From Microcaldota archaeon (GTDB taxonomy: Archaea > Iainarchaeota > Iainarchaeia > JAADDC01), in assembly GCA_027011045.1 (NCBI GenBank), contig JALVAT010000011.1:1-34035 (forward strand): 34,035 nucleotides of DNA, read 5' to 3'. Made by a program: the position numbers and the translations under genes. Position 1 is the stretch's first letter. Every line of letters begins with the position of its first letter. The notes beneath the pieces are model-generated. The model saw only the letters and a program-made list of their open reading frames with translations. It did no database searches and was not told where the DNA came from. Below are positions 1 through 7,307 of this stretch, piece after piece.

Positions 1-96
1 GGTTTGGGGCTGAAAGCCCCAGGGCCGCGCTCGCGCGGCGCACTGACTCCGTCAGGCGCGCTCGGAGGAACTCCGAGTCGCCAGAGAAGCTGGCCT
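1..96 (+). repeat. Five-hairpin leader module, copy 1 (upstream of tRNA-Arg)
   Basis: This GC-rich stretch folds into five consecutive short hairpins: 6-11/15-20 (loop GAA), 24-29/34-39 (loop CTCG), 43-47/51-55 (loop TCC), 61-67/71-77 (loop GAA) and 80-84/90-94 (loop AGAAG). It ends one base before the tRNA-Arg gene. A copy in opposite orientation precedes tRNA-Lys at 25019-25114 and differs at one base only (A15 here, G there), which keeps a U-G pair in the first stem. The window begins exactly at the repeat start, as expected if an assembly broke at a multicopy sequence. Function unknown. It could be a structured tRNA leader, an independent small RNA or a mobile hairpin element. Confidence 0.8.
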
Positions 97-171
97 GGGC
101 CCGTGGCGTAGCCTGGATAGCGCGTCGGGTTCCGGACCCGAAGGTCGGGGGTTCAAATCCCCCCGGGCCCG
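97..171 (+). tRNA. tRNA-Arg (CCG)
   Basis: A full cloverleaf is visible. The acceptor stem GGGCCCG at 97-103 pairs with CGGGCCC at 164-170, with discriminator G171. The anticodon stem TCGGG/CCCGA encloses the loop TTCCGGA, giving anticodon CCG. The T arm carries GGTTCAAATCC. CCA is not encoded, since CTACC follows. The gene starts directly after the five-hairpin module, and its first bases are shared with tRNA-Lys at 24945-25018. Confidence 0.95.
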
Positions 172-286
172 CTACCAAAATGGCGAGTGTCGAATTCTTC
201 GCTGCGGACAACCAAAAACCGACCAGAAGATAATTAGCAAGAAAGGAAGCATAAGAAAGGGCAAAGGCGAGAGTATAGAGGGGTAG

Positions 287-359
287 TAGCCCCGCCCGGA
301 TTCGAACCGGGGTCTCGGGATCCAGAGTCCCGAATGCTTGGCCGCTACACCACGGGGCT
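287..359 (-). tRNA. tRNA-Gln (CTG)
   Basis: On the minus strand the acceptor stem AGCCCCG (359-353) pairs with CGGGGCT (294-288), with discriminator A at 287. The anticodon stem CGGGA/TCCCG holds the loop CTCTGGA, giving anticodon CTG. The T loop is GGTTCGAATCC. CCA is not encoded. A TATA-like GATTTTAACC lies upstream near 397-406. Unlike the other two tRNA genes here, it has no hairpin module in front of it. Confidence 0.94.
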
Positions 360-405
360 CTCACAGATGCGGCCGTAATCATCATTGGAAGAAAGGGTTA
401 AAATC

Positions 406-825
406 CTACCCCATGAGCCACCGCACGTAGAGAACAACAGCCACAGGATCAACGAGCCAGAAAAGGGTGTGCAAAATGTCAAAGGAGAAGAAACTTGACG
501 TGTATTTGACGAGCACGTAAACGCGCATCAGATTAAACAGGAGCAGCGCAAGGGCACCGAAAACGTAGACCCTCCAGCGGCGCAGGGGCAGCTGAAAGTA
601 TCGGAGAAGTGCAAAGAACAGGGAAAGGGACACTATTCCCATACACTCGGGCAGTATCTGGAAACGATGGTAGCCACAGACCACGAAATCGCCATAGGAC
701 GGACATCCGGTGAGAAAACTCACGATGCGGGCGTACCAAGGAGCCAACGGCAGGAAGAAGTAGTGGAGGATTACGAGAATCAGAAAAAAGTACAGCAAGA
801 ATGTAAGGGCATCACCAGGGCTCAT
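406..825 (-). CDS. Archaeosortase/exosortase-like membrane transpeptidase, minimal
   Basis: A 139-residue protein with about four membrane segments. It carries the three spaced residues that define the exosortase/archaeosortase family: Cys61 in PECMGIVS, Arg101 in NLMRVYV and His119 in DILHTLFW. In that family they act as a cysteine-protease-like triad that cleaves a C-terminal sorting signal, and for ArtA the new C-terminus is joined to a membrane lipid. At 139 aa this is close to a bare catalytic core, since many relatives have additional membrane helices. The ATG at 825 overlaps the end of the CDP-archaeol synthase gene by 14 nt, so the two are probably co-translated, which fits a lipid-anchoring role. 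No protein in the window shows an obvious C-terminal sorting tripartite signal, so the substrate is unknown. The family call rests on the triad and topology. Confidence 0.72.
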   Translation of the reverse strand: MSPGDALTFLLYFFLILVILHYFFLPLAPWYARIVSFLTGCPSYGDFVVCGYHRFQILPECMGIVSLSLFFALLRYFQLPLRRWRVYVFGALALLLFNLMRVYVLVKYTSSFFSFDILHTLFWLVDPVAVVLYVRWLMG

Positions 826-1288
826 TCTTCACACCAATCACGTAGCCGATAATGTTCGCAGCCCTGTGGAGGAAGGGGGTAATCAGTATAATCAAAACGG
901 CAGCATCGGGGGAGGGCACACCGCCAAGGGCGAAGGCGCCGAATATAAAGTCCAGCTGATCTATGAGCGGCGCCGGCGCGCCCCTCGGGAGCCCAATACG
1001 GCGCTTGGCGAAGGACGCTGCAGCGTCACCAAGAAGTGCCCCGAAGGCTATCAACCATGGATTGTATGAGAGGCCAAAGAGGGGAAAAACGAGACTGCCC
1101 GCAAGACCTCCAAGCAGAGTGCCAATGATGAAGCCCTCGAAGGTCTTTCCATCCCCTAGAACACGCCGCCCGTCCGACCAGCGCCTACCAAAGTCGATGG
1201 GATGGCGGCGCGGAAAAAATTTGGAGAGTGTGGCCGCGGGATTGGCCACGTATGCCGGCACAACCCAGAGGATCTGCGGCCAGATCAT
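812..1288 (-). CDS. carS: CDP-archaeol synthase
   Basis: A 158-residue multi-pass membrane enzyme of the CarS (former DUF46) family. It transfers CMP from CTP to digeranylgeranylglyceryl phosphate, making the activated precursor of archaeal phospholipids. Visible family motifs are AYVANP near the N-terminus, LGDGKTFEGF in the first cytosolic loop, and GDAAASFAKRRIGLPRG followed by DQLDFIFGA in the second. The length is normal for the family. The start at 1288 overlaps the eS1 stop by 4 nt, and the 3' end overlaps the archaeosortase-like gene by 14 nt. It is therefore the fourth member of the uS15 operon. Confidence 0.93.
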   Translation of the reverse strand: MIWPQILWVVPAYVANPAATLSKFFPRRHPIDFGRRWSDGRRVLGDGKTFEGFIIGTLLGGLAGSLVFPLFGLSYNPWLIAFGALLGDAAASFAKRRIGLPRGAPAPLIDQLDFIFGAFALGGVPSPDAAVLIILITPFLHRAANIIGYVIGVKNEPW

Positions 1289-1911
1289 GCTGCTGCCTCT
1301 GCAGTGGCAGTAGCTTCGGAAGCGCCCTGCTCATTGGGGCGCTGAAGGACGCGCACCTTTGCAATCTCCATCTTGCGGATGGGTGCGATCTTGTTGGCAG
1401 CCTGGGCGATCTTCTGGGAAAGATCGCCGATGACGAACTCCTTCATGAGCTCGTCGGCGCCGAGCTTCTTGGCGCGCTCCTCGATCATCTGCTGCATGAT
1501 CTTCCGGATCTCTGTGGCCTGGCGGTTGGATACATTTACTGCAGTCCATGTGATGGCCTTTACGTGAAGAACAGCGCCATCGCGAGTGGTGACATCGAAG
1601 ACGTGCTCTATCTTCGATGAATGCCTCCTGGTGAGCCTCTTGATGTATGCGTTGTCGATCTCGTAGCCCTTGAACCATGTTCTGGCCTCAGAACCCACAA
1701 CCTGCTCGATCTGGAACCAAAGAATGTAGTGCGCATGTCCAATGCTACCAGTGAGCATGGACGCGGGAATCTCCACGGTTCTACCGTAGAGGAGCTTCTC
1801 GTCGGAGGCAGCGGTCTCGCCAACCTCCTTTTCATCCCAGATGCGTGGAGCTATGATCTTGTACCAGCGCTTGAGCTTCCAAGGATCTACCACGCGAACA
1901 CGCTTACCCAT
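1285..1911 (-). CDS. rps3ae: Small ribosomal subunit protein eS1 (S3Ae)
   Basis: A 208-residue protein matching archaeal eS1 over its length, with the N-terminal block WYKIIAPRIWDEKEVGET, the block LTRRHSSKIEHVFDV and a C-terminal acidic/alanine-rich tail. It is part of the small ribosomal subunit near the mRNA exit. The ATG at 1911 follows the 38-codon ORF by only a few bases, with a purine-rich GGGTGA just upstream as ribosome binding site. Codon use is more biased than in most neighbours, as expected for a highly expressed gene. Confidence 0.95.
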   Translation of the reverse strand: MGKRVRVVDPWKLKRWYKIIAPRIWDEKEVGETAASDEKLLYGRTVEIPASMLTGSIGHAHYILWFQIEQVVGSEARTWFKGYEIDNAYIKRLTRRHSSKIEHVFDVTTRDGAVLHVKAITWTAVNVSNRQATEIRKIMQQMIEERAKKLGADELMKEFVIGDLSQKIAQAANKIAPIRKMEIAKVRVLQRPNEQGASEATATAEAAA

Positions 1912-1915
1912 GTGA

Positions 1916-2032
1916 TCACCCTTTTTCCTTCAGACGTGCGCGAGCCACCAGCTCGTCCGCACTCCTCAGCACAGCCAGCGTATCGCCCTCGAACCTACGC
2001 ACCTTGCCGTGTATGGAAAGGGTGAGGATCAT
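1916..2032 (-). CDS. Very short Pcc1-like ORF (possible minimal KEOPS subunit)
   Basis: This 38-codon ORF fills the gap between uS15 and eS1. Its ATG (2032-2030) shares bases with the uS15 stop in the form TAATG, and it ends 4 nt before the eS1 start, so it looks translated by coupling. The peptide reads as one beta strand (ILTLSIHGKV) followed by a helix with GDTLAVLRSADELVARA. The KEOPS subunit Pcc1 is often encoded next to these two ribosomal genes in archaea and ends with a strand and a helix containing a D..ALR pattern. I therefore tentatively call it a half-length Pcc1-like protein. Bud32, another KEOPS subunit, is encoded about 560 bp away. At 38 aa it lacks the first half of Pcc1 (normally about 80 aa), so it may be a remnant, a minimal form or something unrelated. 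Confidence 0.5.
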   Translation of the reverse strand: MILTLSIHGKVRRFEGDTLAVLRSADELVARARLKEKG

Positions 2033-2487
2033 TACCTCACCAGCACAGCAACGGTCTCAGGCGAGTACTTCCAGTTGGCAGGAAGCTCGCCCTTCTCCTT
2101 GTAGTAGTCAACAAGGCGGCGGATCTTGGACTCGATGCGGATCAGCGCCACCTTGCTGTGCATATCCTTCTTGTGGGATTCGAGGTGCTTCCTGACACGA
2201 ACAGCCTTGCGGATGAGTGCCATGAGGTCCTCGGGGATCTCAGACGCGAGCCCATGCTCCTTGAGGATCTGGCGGATCTTCTTGCCAGTAATCGCCTTCA
2301 CAGAGGGAATTCCATACTGATCGCGAAGGATCTGACCGATCAGCGCCTGAGTGTATCCCTGCTTGGCGAGCTCAACGACGAGGGACTCGACATCCTCTGG
2401 TTTTGCCTGGACCCAGCTGGGAGGAGCCTTGGACGGTGGTGGCGTCGAGCCAGACTTACCCTTTTTTCTTGCGTGCATTCGTGCCAT
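2032..2487 (-). CDS. rps15: Small ribosomal subunit protein uS15
   Basis: A 151-residue archaeal-type uS15. The eukaryote/archaea-specific N-terminal part ([14 protein letters not shown], then [20 protein letters not shown]) precedes the conserved RNA-binding helices, including [21 protein letters not shown] and [17 protein letters not shown]. Length and order are normal. The start at 2487 has GAGGGGAT five bases upstream as ribosome binding site. A TATA-like TTTTATAC lies at 2538-2545 on the minus strand, leaving a short leader of roughly 30 nt. It is the first gene of a five-gene leftward operon ending with the archaeosortase-like gene. Confidence 0.95.
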   Translation of the reverse strand: MARMHARKKGKSGSTPPPSKAPPSWVQAKPEDVESLVVELAKQGYTQALIGQILRDQYGIPSVKAITGKKIRQILKEHGLASEIPEDLMALIRKAVRVRKHLESHKKDMHSKVALIRIESKIRRLVDYYKEKGELPANWKYSPETVAVLVR

Positions 2488-2537
2488 GGACTATCCCCTC
2501 TCCAGGAGAAAAGGACCAATATCAGCTGGGGCGTAGA

Positions 2538-2546
2538 GTATAAAAT
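2538..2546 (-). promoter_or_regulatory. TATA-like box of the uS15 operon
   Basis: On the minus strand ATTTTATAC stands about 55 nt upstream of the uS15 ATG. Transcription about 26 nt downstream would give a leader of roughly 30 nt that includes the GAGGGGAT ribosome binding site. Most other TATA-like boxes in this window stand only about 25 nt from the start codon, so this operon is one of the few with a real leader. Confidence 0.5.
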
Positions 2547-2590
2547 GCTTACCATCGCCAGGGGAAAGGAGGTGGAATCATAACCAAGAA

Positions 2591-3208
2591 TCACAGGTAG
2601 CGGGCGCGACGCTTTACCTCATCAACCCTGCGAAGGACCTCGGGAGCGCGGGGAAACACGGAGCGATACCCCTCCAGGAAAAGGGGCCAAGCGTCGTCCA
2701 TAACATCGTAATGGGTAGCCTGAAAGGACTTCTCAAAGCATACCAAATCCACGGCAAAGTCCTCAATGGAATCCGATACCTCTCCCAGCCCGAAGTCGAT
2801 GAAAACCAGCTTACCGTCCCGGATAATAATGTTCGACGTGGTCAAATCCCCATGAACGATTCTATTGCTGTGAAGGGTGCCAACACTCCTCCCAACATCG
2901 CGCATAATGCCGATATCACCGCCAGAGAGAAGGAACTCCTTGACGCGTGTGCCCGAAACGTACTCCATCAGGATCTCCATCCGCTCGTCGTCCACGCTGT
3001 AAACAACGGGTGTCAGAACACCAGCACGCCTCGCACGGTCCAAAAGCCGCGCCTCCCTGCGCGTTCTTGTCCTGCGAATGTGGAAATCGAGCTCCGGAAT
3101 GCGATAGGGTTTTGGAATGCGGCGCTTCAAAACGGCGGGCTTGCCATTATACTCCGTAAGATACAGCTCTGCCTCTGCACCCTTCTTAATGAGCTTCCCC
3201 GACGCCAC
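2591..3208 (-). CDS. bud32: KEOPS complex kinase/ATPase Bud32
   Basis: A 205-residue small kinase of the Bud32/piD261 family, part of the KEOPS complex that makes N6-threonylcarbamoyladenosine in tRNA. Visible motifs are the Gly-poor N-lobe opening KGAEAELYL, Lys28 in AVLKRR, the catalytic loop HGDLTTSN at 119-126 and IDFGLG at 137-142. The C-terminal basic tail VKRRARYL is typical. I start it at the GTG at 3208, because family members begin just before KGAEA and any longer reading would run into the divergent rpp21 gene. Kae1 is not fused to it, and no kae1 gene is visible in the window. An AT-rich box at 3224-3234 lies 16-26 nt upstream. Confidence 0.9.
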   Translation of the reverse strand: MASGKLIKKGAEAELYLTEYNGKPAVLKRRIPKPYRIPELDFHIRRTRTRREARLLDRARRAGVLTPVVYSVDDERMEILMEYVSGTRVKEFLLSGGDIGIMRDVGRSVGTLHSNRIVHGDLTTSNIIIRDGKLVFIDFGLGEVSDSIEDFAVDLVCFEKSFQATHYDVMDDAWPLFLEGYRSVFPRAPEVLRRVDEVKRRARYL

Positions 3209-3223
3209 GGAACAAAATGGGAG

Positions 3224-3234
3224 AAAATAATTAA
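3224..3234. promoter_or_regulatory. Shared AT-rich TATA-like element between bud32 and rpp21
   Basis: AAAATAATTAA is the only TATA-like sequence in the 49-bp gap between the divergent start codons at 3208 and 3258. Its distance to each start (about 16-26 nt and 24-34 nt) allows it to serve both genes as leaderless transcripts. This is position-based inference. Confidence 0.45.
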
Positions 3235-3257
3235 GAGGGACGTTACACAATCCATAG

Positions 3258-3629
3258 GTGCGGGTACCCAAGAAACTGCTGGCAAAAATAGCCAAGGAAC
3301 GCATAGAACGGCTTTTCCAGCTGGCTGAAGAAAATGCAAGAACGCATCCGGAGCGATCGAAGAGGTACGTGCAGCTGGCCCGAAGGATAGCCATGAAATA
3401 CAGGGTGCGGATCCAAAAACAATGGAAGAGGCGTTTCTGCAAGAAATGCGGCACCTTCTGGGTTCCTGGGGAGAATTTCATTGTTAGGCTCAAGCCGGAA
3501 CCCCAACCACACGTGGAATATATCTGTTTGGAGTGCGGAGCTCGCTACAGGATCCCGTATCTGCGGGAAAAGCTCGCGCAGCGAGATAAGCAAAATGAAC
3601 ATGATGAGGAAACAGCCTCGAAATCTTAA
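3258..3629 (+). CDS. rnp4: RNase P protein component Rpp21/Rnp4
   Basis: A 123-residue protein of the archaeal Rpp21/Rpr2 family, a protein subunit of RNase P that matures tRNA 5' ends. The first half is an alpha-helical basic region (KERIERLFQLAEENARTH, then RYVQLARRIAMKYRVRI). The second half is a zinc ribbon with Cys61, Cys64, Cys90 and Cys93 (FCKKCG and YICLECG). The start is a GTG at 3258 placed about 25 nt after the AAAATAATTAA element, consistent with a leaderless message. It is divergent from bud32, and the MCM gene follows 39 bp downstream on the same strand. Confidence 0.92.
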   Translation: MRVPKKLLAKIAKERIERLFQLAEENARTHPERSKRYVQLARRIAMKYRVRIQKQWKRRFCKKCGTFWVPGENFIVRLKPEPQPHVEYICLECGARYRIPYLREKLAQRDKQNEHDEETASKS

Positions 3630-3668
3630 CTGCGGGGGTTATTGTAACTACGTTCCATGGGGATACAT

Positions 3669-6600
3669 ATGGAGGGCGAGGGAGCGCTAGGCGAATTCTC
3701 CCTGGAAGAAGAGGGAATGGGTAGAACAGAGGAGCTTGTAGCGCGGTTCGAGGAATTCTTCCGTCTAGCATATGAGAAGGAGCTCCAGGAGTATTTGAGC
3801 ACCCACCCGAACGCCAGAAGCGTTGTAGTCGATTATAGAAAGCTTGAAGCCTTTGACTACGACCTTGCGGACGCGCTACTGGACGAGCCCAACGTCTACT
3901 TGGACGCCATGGAGACAGCGCTCCGCAGAATGGAGCTGCCCGGGATCGAGCCCGGGACGGAAATAAAGGTCAGGCTCACGAACATACCGCCGGACAGGAC
4001 GATCCTCGTCCGAAACATAACGGCTGATTACATAGGGAAGATTATCGCCGTAGAGGGACTCGTACGACAGATTTCAACCGTGATGCCACGCCTTGTGGTG
4101 GCACGCTGGGCCTGTAAGAAGTGTGGGCGAACCTATGACGTGGTTCAAGAGGGTCAAAAGGTAAGAAAACCGTACGCATGTGTCTGTGGATCTAAGGACT
4201 TTGAACTCCAGCCGGACGAGTCGAAGTGGGTGGATTTTCAGCGCATTCAGATCCAAGAACCAATAGAATACCTGCGCGGTGGCGAACAGGCGAGGTTCAT
4301 TGACGTATACCTCGAGGGAGACCTTGTAAACACGGTCAAGCCCGGAGATCGCGTGAACGTGGTAGGTATCCTCAAGCTCCTGAACCCAGAGGGCAGGAAA
4401 ATAGTATACGGCAAGTACATCCACGCAATTTACATAGAACCGGTCCAAAAGGAGTTCGAGGAGCTGGAACCAACCCCTGAAGAGATAAAGAAGATAAAGG
4501 AGCTCGCACAGGATCCGGAAATTTACGAAAAGCTCAGAAAGTCCATAGCTCCAACGATATATGGGCACGACGAGATCAAGGAAGCCGTTGCACTGCAGCT
4601 CTTCGGCGGAGTCAAGAAGGAGCTACCGGACAGAACGCACATCCGTGGAAACATCCACATCCTCCTGATGGGTGATCCAGGTACGGGTAAGTCGCAGATC
4701 CTACGTCACGTGGCGCAGATCGCCCCGAAGAGCATATACGTGGCTGGAAAGACGGCGTCAGGTGCTGGACTTACGGCAACGGCAGAGAAGGATGAAATGG
4801 GTGAAGGCGGCTGGGTAATAAAGGCTGGAGCCCTGGTGTTAGCGTCCGGCGGGATTGCGGCCGTGGACGAGTTTGACAAGATTGATGCGAAGGACAGAGC
4901 GGCGCTGCACGAGGCGATGGAGCAGCAGAGCTACCACCACGACTTCGAAATCATGCTGGCGGATAGATCTAAGGCGAAAATAGGCGAACTGGTGGACAAG
5001 CTCATCGAAGCCAACAGGGATAAGATCGTAAGGGGGAAGGACACCGAAATACTGCCCGATCCCGGTGTGGAGCTCCTTGGATACGACCTTAAGAGCAAGC
5101 AAATAGTAAGAGTAAGGGCAGATCGCGTAAGCAGACACATCGCCCCGGATCACTTCATACGGATCGAGTTTAGCAACGGCAGAGAGATAACCGTAACGCC
5201 GGAGCACCCGGTAATGATATGGCGGGATGGCAAAATCGCAGAGGTGCCCGCAGAGCGTGTACGGACCGGAGACCTTGCGGTTGCGGTGAGAAGGTACCCG
5301 ACGTTGGAAAAGCCCTTCGACAAGACCCTCGCGCGGTTCTGGGGCTTTGTACTCTCGGAGGGATTCACGTATAAAAACGAAGGGAACGGCTACTACGAGA
5401 TCGGGTTCACCAACACGGACAAGGAGCTTGTAGATGAGTTCGTAGGTGTCGTGAAGGCATTGGGGCAGAAGTACAGCATACAGGTTTCAAAAAGGGGTAG
5501 AAACAAGCCCCTTTACACCGTTCGGATCATCTCCAAGGACTTCTATGGGAAAATGATGTCACAGTTCCCGGAGGCATTCCCAGTAGGGGAGGGGCGCCCA
5601 GCACTCCTGAAGCGTATTCCATCACGAATACTTGGCGCCGATGAGGACGCGAAGAAGGCATTCCTCAACGCATACTTCAAGGGGGACGGCTTCATATCGC
5701 CGCTTCGAACAGGGTTCATCACGGCATCGAGGAAGATGGCTGAAGATCTGCAGGATATGCTATACAACCTCGGGATATACTCCTACATAGCCACAGAGGA
5801 CAGAGCGGGCCGGGAATACTATAAGGTTGTTATCTCTGGGCCCGAATCGCTCGAGCAGTTCTACGAAATTGTAAAGGACGATAAACGGTCCGAAAGAATC
5901 CTGCAGCTAGCAGAGCTGGCAAGGAAAAAGTCCAACCATAAGGATCCGCTTCCACGGGAGCTGGTAGTCACATTGAAGAACACGCTCAAGGCGCTGCACA
6001 TCGACGACGGCGTCCTCGGCAATAACATAAAGAGGGAGCAGAACGTACACCGCGAAACCGCCGAGAAGTATGTACACCTCATAGAGGAGACCATAAGGGA
6101 CCTGGAGAACGCTCTAGAGAGGAGAGACGTAGGCACACTCGCACGCTTCGTGCAGATAAGGGCCCTGGCGAAGAAGACGGGCATCCCAGAGTCCACGCTG
6201 CGCTACAGGCTCAAGAAGAAGGATGAGAACACAGTGCACGCCCTCGAGAACATGGCCAGAGCCCTGCTGGAAAGGGTAAAGGAAAACGTCCAAATACTCC
6301 GCGAGTATATAAGCGGGAACATACGATTCCTGCGCGTGAAAAACGTGGAACGCGTCGAGAACAGTGGATGGAAATGGGTTTACGATGTAACGGTGGAGCC
6401 GTATCACCTCTTCGTATCCCACGGACTTGTACTACATAACACGATAAGCGTTGCCAAAGCGGGAATCGTAACGACGTTCAAGGCAGATACGGCAATCTTA
6501 GCAGCGGCCAACCCGAAGCACGGCAGGTTTGACCCCAACGAAAACCCAATCACGCAGATAAACATAGAGCCCACGATTCTGTCTCGTTTTGACCTTATGT

Positions 6601-7307
6601 TCATAATACGGGAGAAGCTGGATGAAGATAGGGACAGAAAGATCGCTGAGCACGTGCTGAAAACACATTTAGCAGGAGAAAAGCGAATGGCATACGAAAA
6701 GGGGGCCGACGAAACGCTTACCCGTGAAGAGGTCGAAGAGGCTGAAAAGCACGTGAAACCGGCCATAGACATCGAACTTCTAAGAAAGTACATCGCCTAC
6801 GCGAGGGCGCACGTTTTCCCGGAGCTCAGCGAGCAAGCGATGAAAAAAATTGCAGACTACTACGTGAAGCTCAGGCAGCTGGGAAAGAAGATGGGGACCG
6901 TGCCCACAACGGCAAGACAGCTGGAAGCGCTCATCCGCCTGGCGGAGGCGTCTGCAAGGGTAAGGCTGTCCCCCATAGTGACGGAGGAGGACGCCGAAAG
7001 GGCAATACGGCTGGCGGAGAAATCCATGGAAGAGGTGCTGGTGGATAAGGAAACGGGGGCGATAGACTACGACGTCCTCACCACGGGAACAACGAAGAGC
7101 AAGCGTGAGAAGATGAAGATCATACTGACCATAATAAAGGACTACACCCGTGAGAACGACAGCATGCCCTACGAAGAGCTCCTAGAGCAGGCAAAGGAAC
7201 TCGGACTCGACGAAATGGAGGTAAACGAACTCGTCGAGGCCCTGAAAAAGAATGGAGACATATATGAGCCCAAGCCAGGGCTGCTCAGGCCCGTGAGTCC
7301 CTCGTAA
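3669..7307 (+). CDS. mcm: Replicative helicase MCM with an in-frame intein
   Basis: The encoded precursor has 1,212 residues, of which 504 are intein, leaving a 708-residue MCM. The N-terminal domain has the zinc site Cys149, Cys152, Cys171, Cys173. The AAA+ domain has Walker A GDPGTGKS at 335-342, Walker B AAVDEFDK with Asp400, the pre-sensor hairpin TISVAKAGI just after the intein, sensor 1 AAANP, and the arginine finger LSRFDLMF. A C-terminal winged-helix-like segment follows. I prefer ATG 3669 because GGGGAT lies four bases upstream. ATG 3657 in the same frame has no such site. The 3' end overlaps the convergent AcdB-type gene by 23 bp. Confidence 0.96.
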   Translation: MEGEGALGEFSLEEEGMGRTEELVARFEEFFRLAYEKELQEYLSTHPNARSVVVDYRKLEAFDYDLADALLDEPNVYLDAMETALRRMELPGIEPGTEIKVRLTNIPPDRTILVRNITADYIGKIIAVEGLVRQISTVMPRLVVARWACKKCGRTYDVVQEGQKVRKPYACVCGSKDFELQPDESKWVDFQRIQIQEPIEYLRGGEQARFIDVYLEGDLVNTVKPGDRVNVVGILKLLNPEGRKIVYGKYIHAIYIEPVQKEFEELEPTPEEIKKIKELAQDPEIYEKLRKSIAPTIYGHDEIKEAVALQLFGGVKKELPDRTHIRGNIHILLMGDPGTGKSQILRHVAQIAPKSIYVAGKTASGAGLTATAEKDEMGEGGWVIKAGALVLASGGIAAVDEFDKIDAKDRAALHEAMEQQSYHHDFEIMLADRSKAKIGELVDKLIEANRDKIVRGKDTEILPDPGVELLGYDLKSKQIVRVRADRVSRHIAPDHFIRIEFSNGREITVTPEHPVMIWRDGKIAEVPAERVRTGDLAVAVRRYPTLEKPFDKTLARFWGFVLSEGFTYKNEGNGYYEIGFTNTDKELVDEFVGVVKALGQKYSIQVSKRGRNKPLYTVRIISKDFYGKMMSQFPEAFPVGEGRPALLKRIPSRILGADEDAKKAFLNAYFKGDGFISPLRTGFITASRKMAEDLQDMLYNLGIYSYIATEDRAGREYYKVVISGPESLEQFYEIVKDDKRSERILQLAELARKKSNHKDPLPRELVVTLKNTLKALHIDDGVLGNNIKREQNVHRETAEKYVHLIEETIRDLENALERRDVGTLARFVQIRALAKKTGIPESTLRYRLKKKDENTVHALENMARALLERVKENVQILREYISGNIRFLRVKNVERVENSGWKWVYDVTVEPYHLFVSHGLVLHNTISVAKAGIVTTFKADTAILAAANPKHGRFDPNENPITQINIEPTILSRFDLMFIIREKLDEDRDRKIAEHVLKTHLAGEKRMAYEKGADETLTREEVEEAEKHVKPAIDIELLRKYIAYARAHVFPELSEQAMKKIADYYVKLRQLGKKMGTVPTTARQLEALIRLAEASARVRLSPIVTEEDAERAIRLAEKSMEEVLVDKETGAIDYDVLTTGTTKSKREKMKIILTIIKDYTRENDSMPYEELLEQAKELGLDEMEVNELVEALKKNGDIYEPKPGLLRPVSPS
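4929..6440 (+). mobile_element. MCM intein with LAGLIDADG-type homing endonuclease and an HTH insert
   Basis: The 504-codon insertion interrupts the conserved MCM string AMEQQ/TISVAKAGI. It starts with Ser1 (codon 4929-4931) and ends His-Asn (aac at 6438-6440) before Thr, as protein splicing requires. Block B is GREITVTPEHPV, with the Thr-x-x-His pattern. Two degenerate endonuclease motifs are visible: FWGFVLSEGF and FLNAYFKGDGF, the second keeping an acidic GDG. A segment with LAKKTGIPESTLRYRLKK looks like a helix-turn-helix that could help DNA recognition. The splice end is YDVTVEPYHLFVSHGLVLHN. The first endonuclease motif has Glu in the acidic position. Residues look intact, so splicing is expected; endonuclease activity is uncertain. 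Confidence 0.93.

Noticed and set aside
2591-3493. A 300-residue reading of the bud32 gene
   Set aside because: The extra 95 residues are antisense to rpp21 and resemble nothing. The kinase fold starts right after the GTG at 3208.
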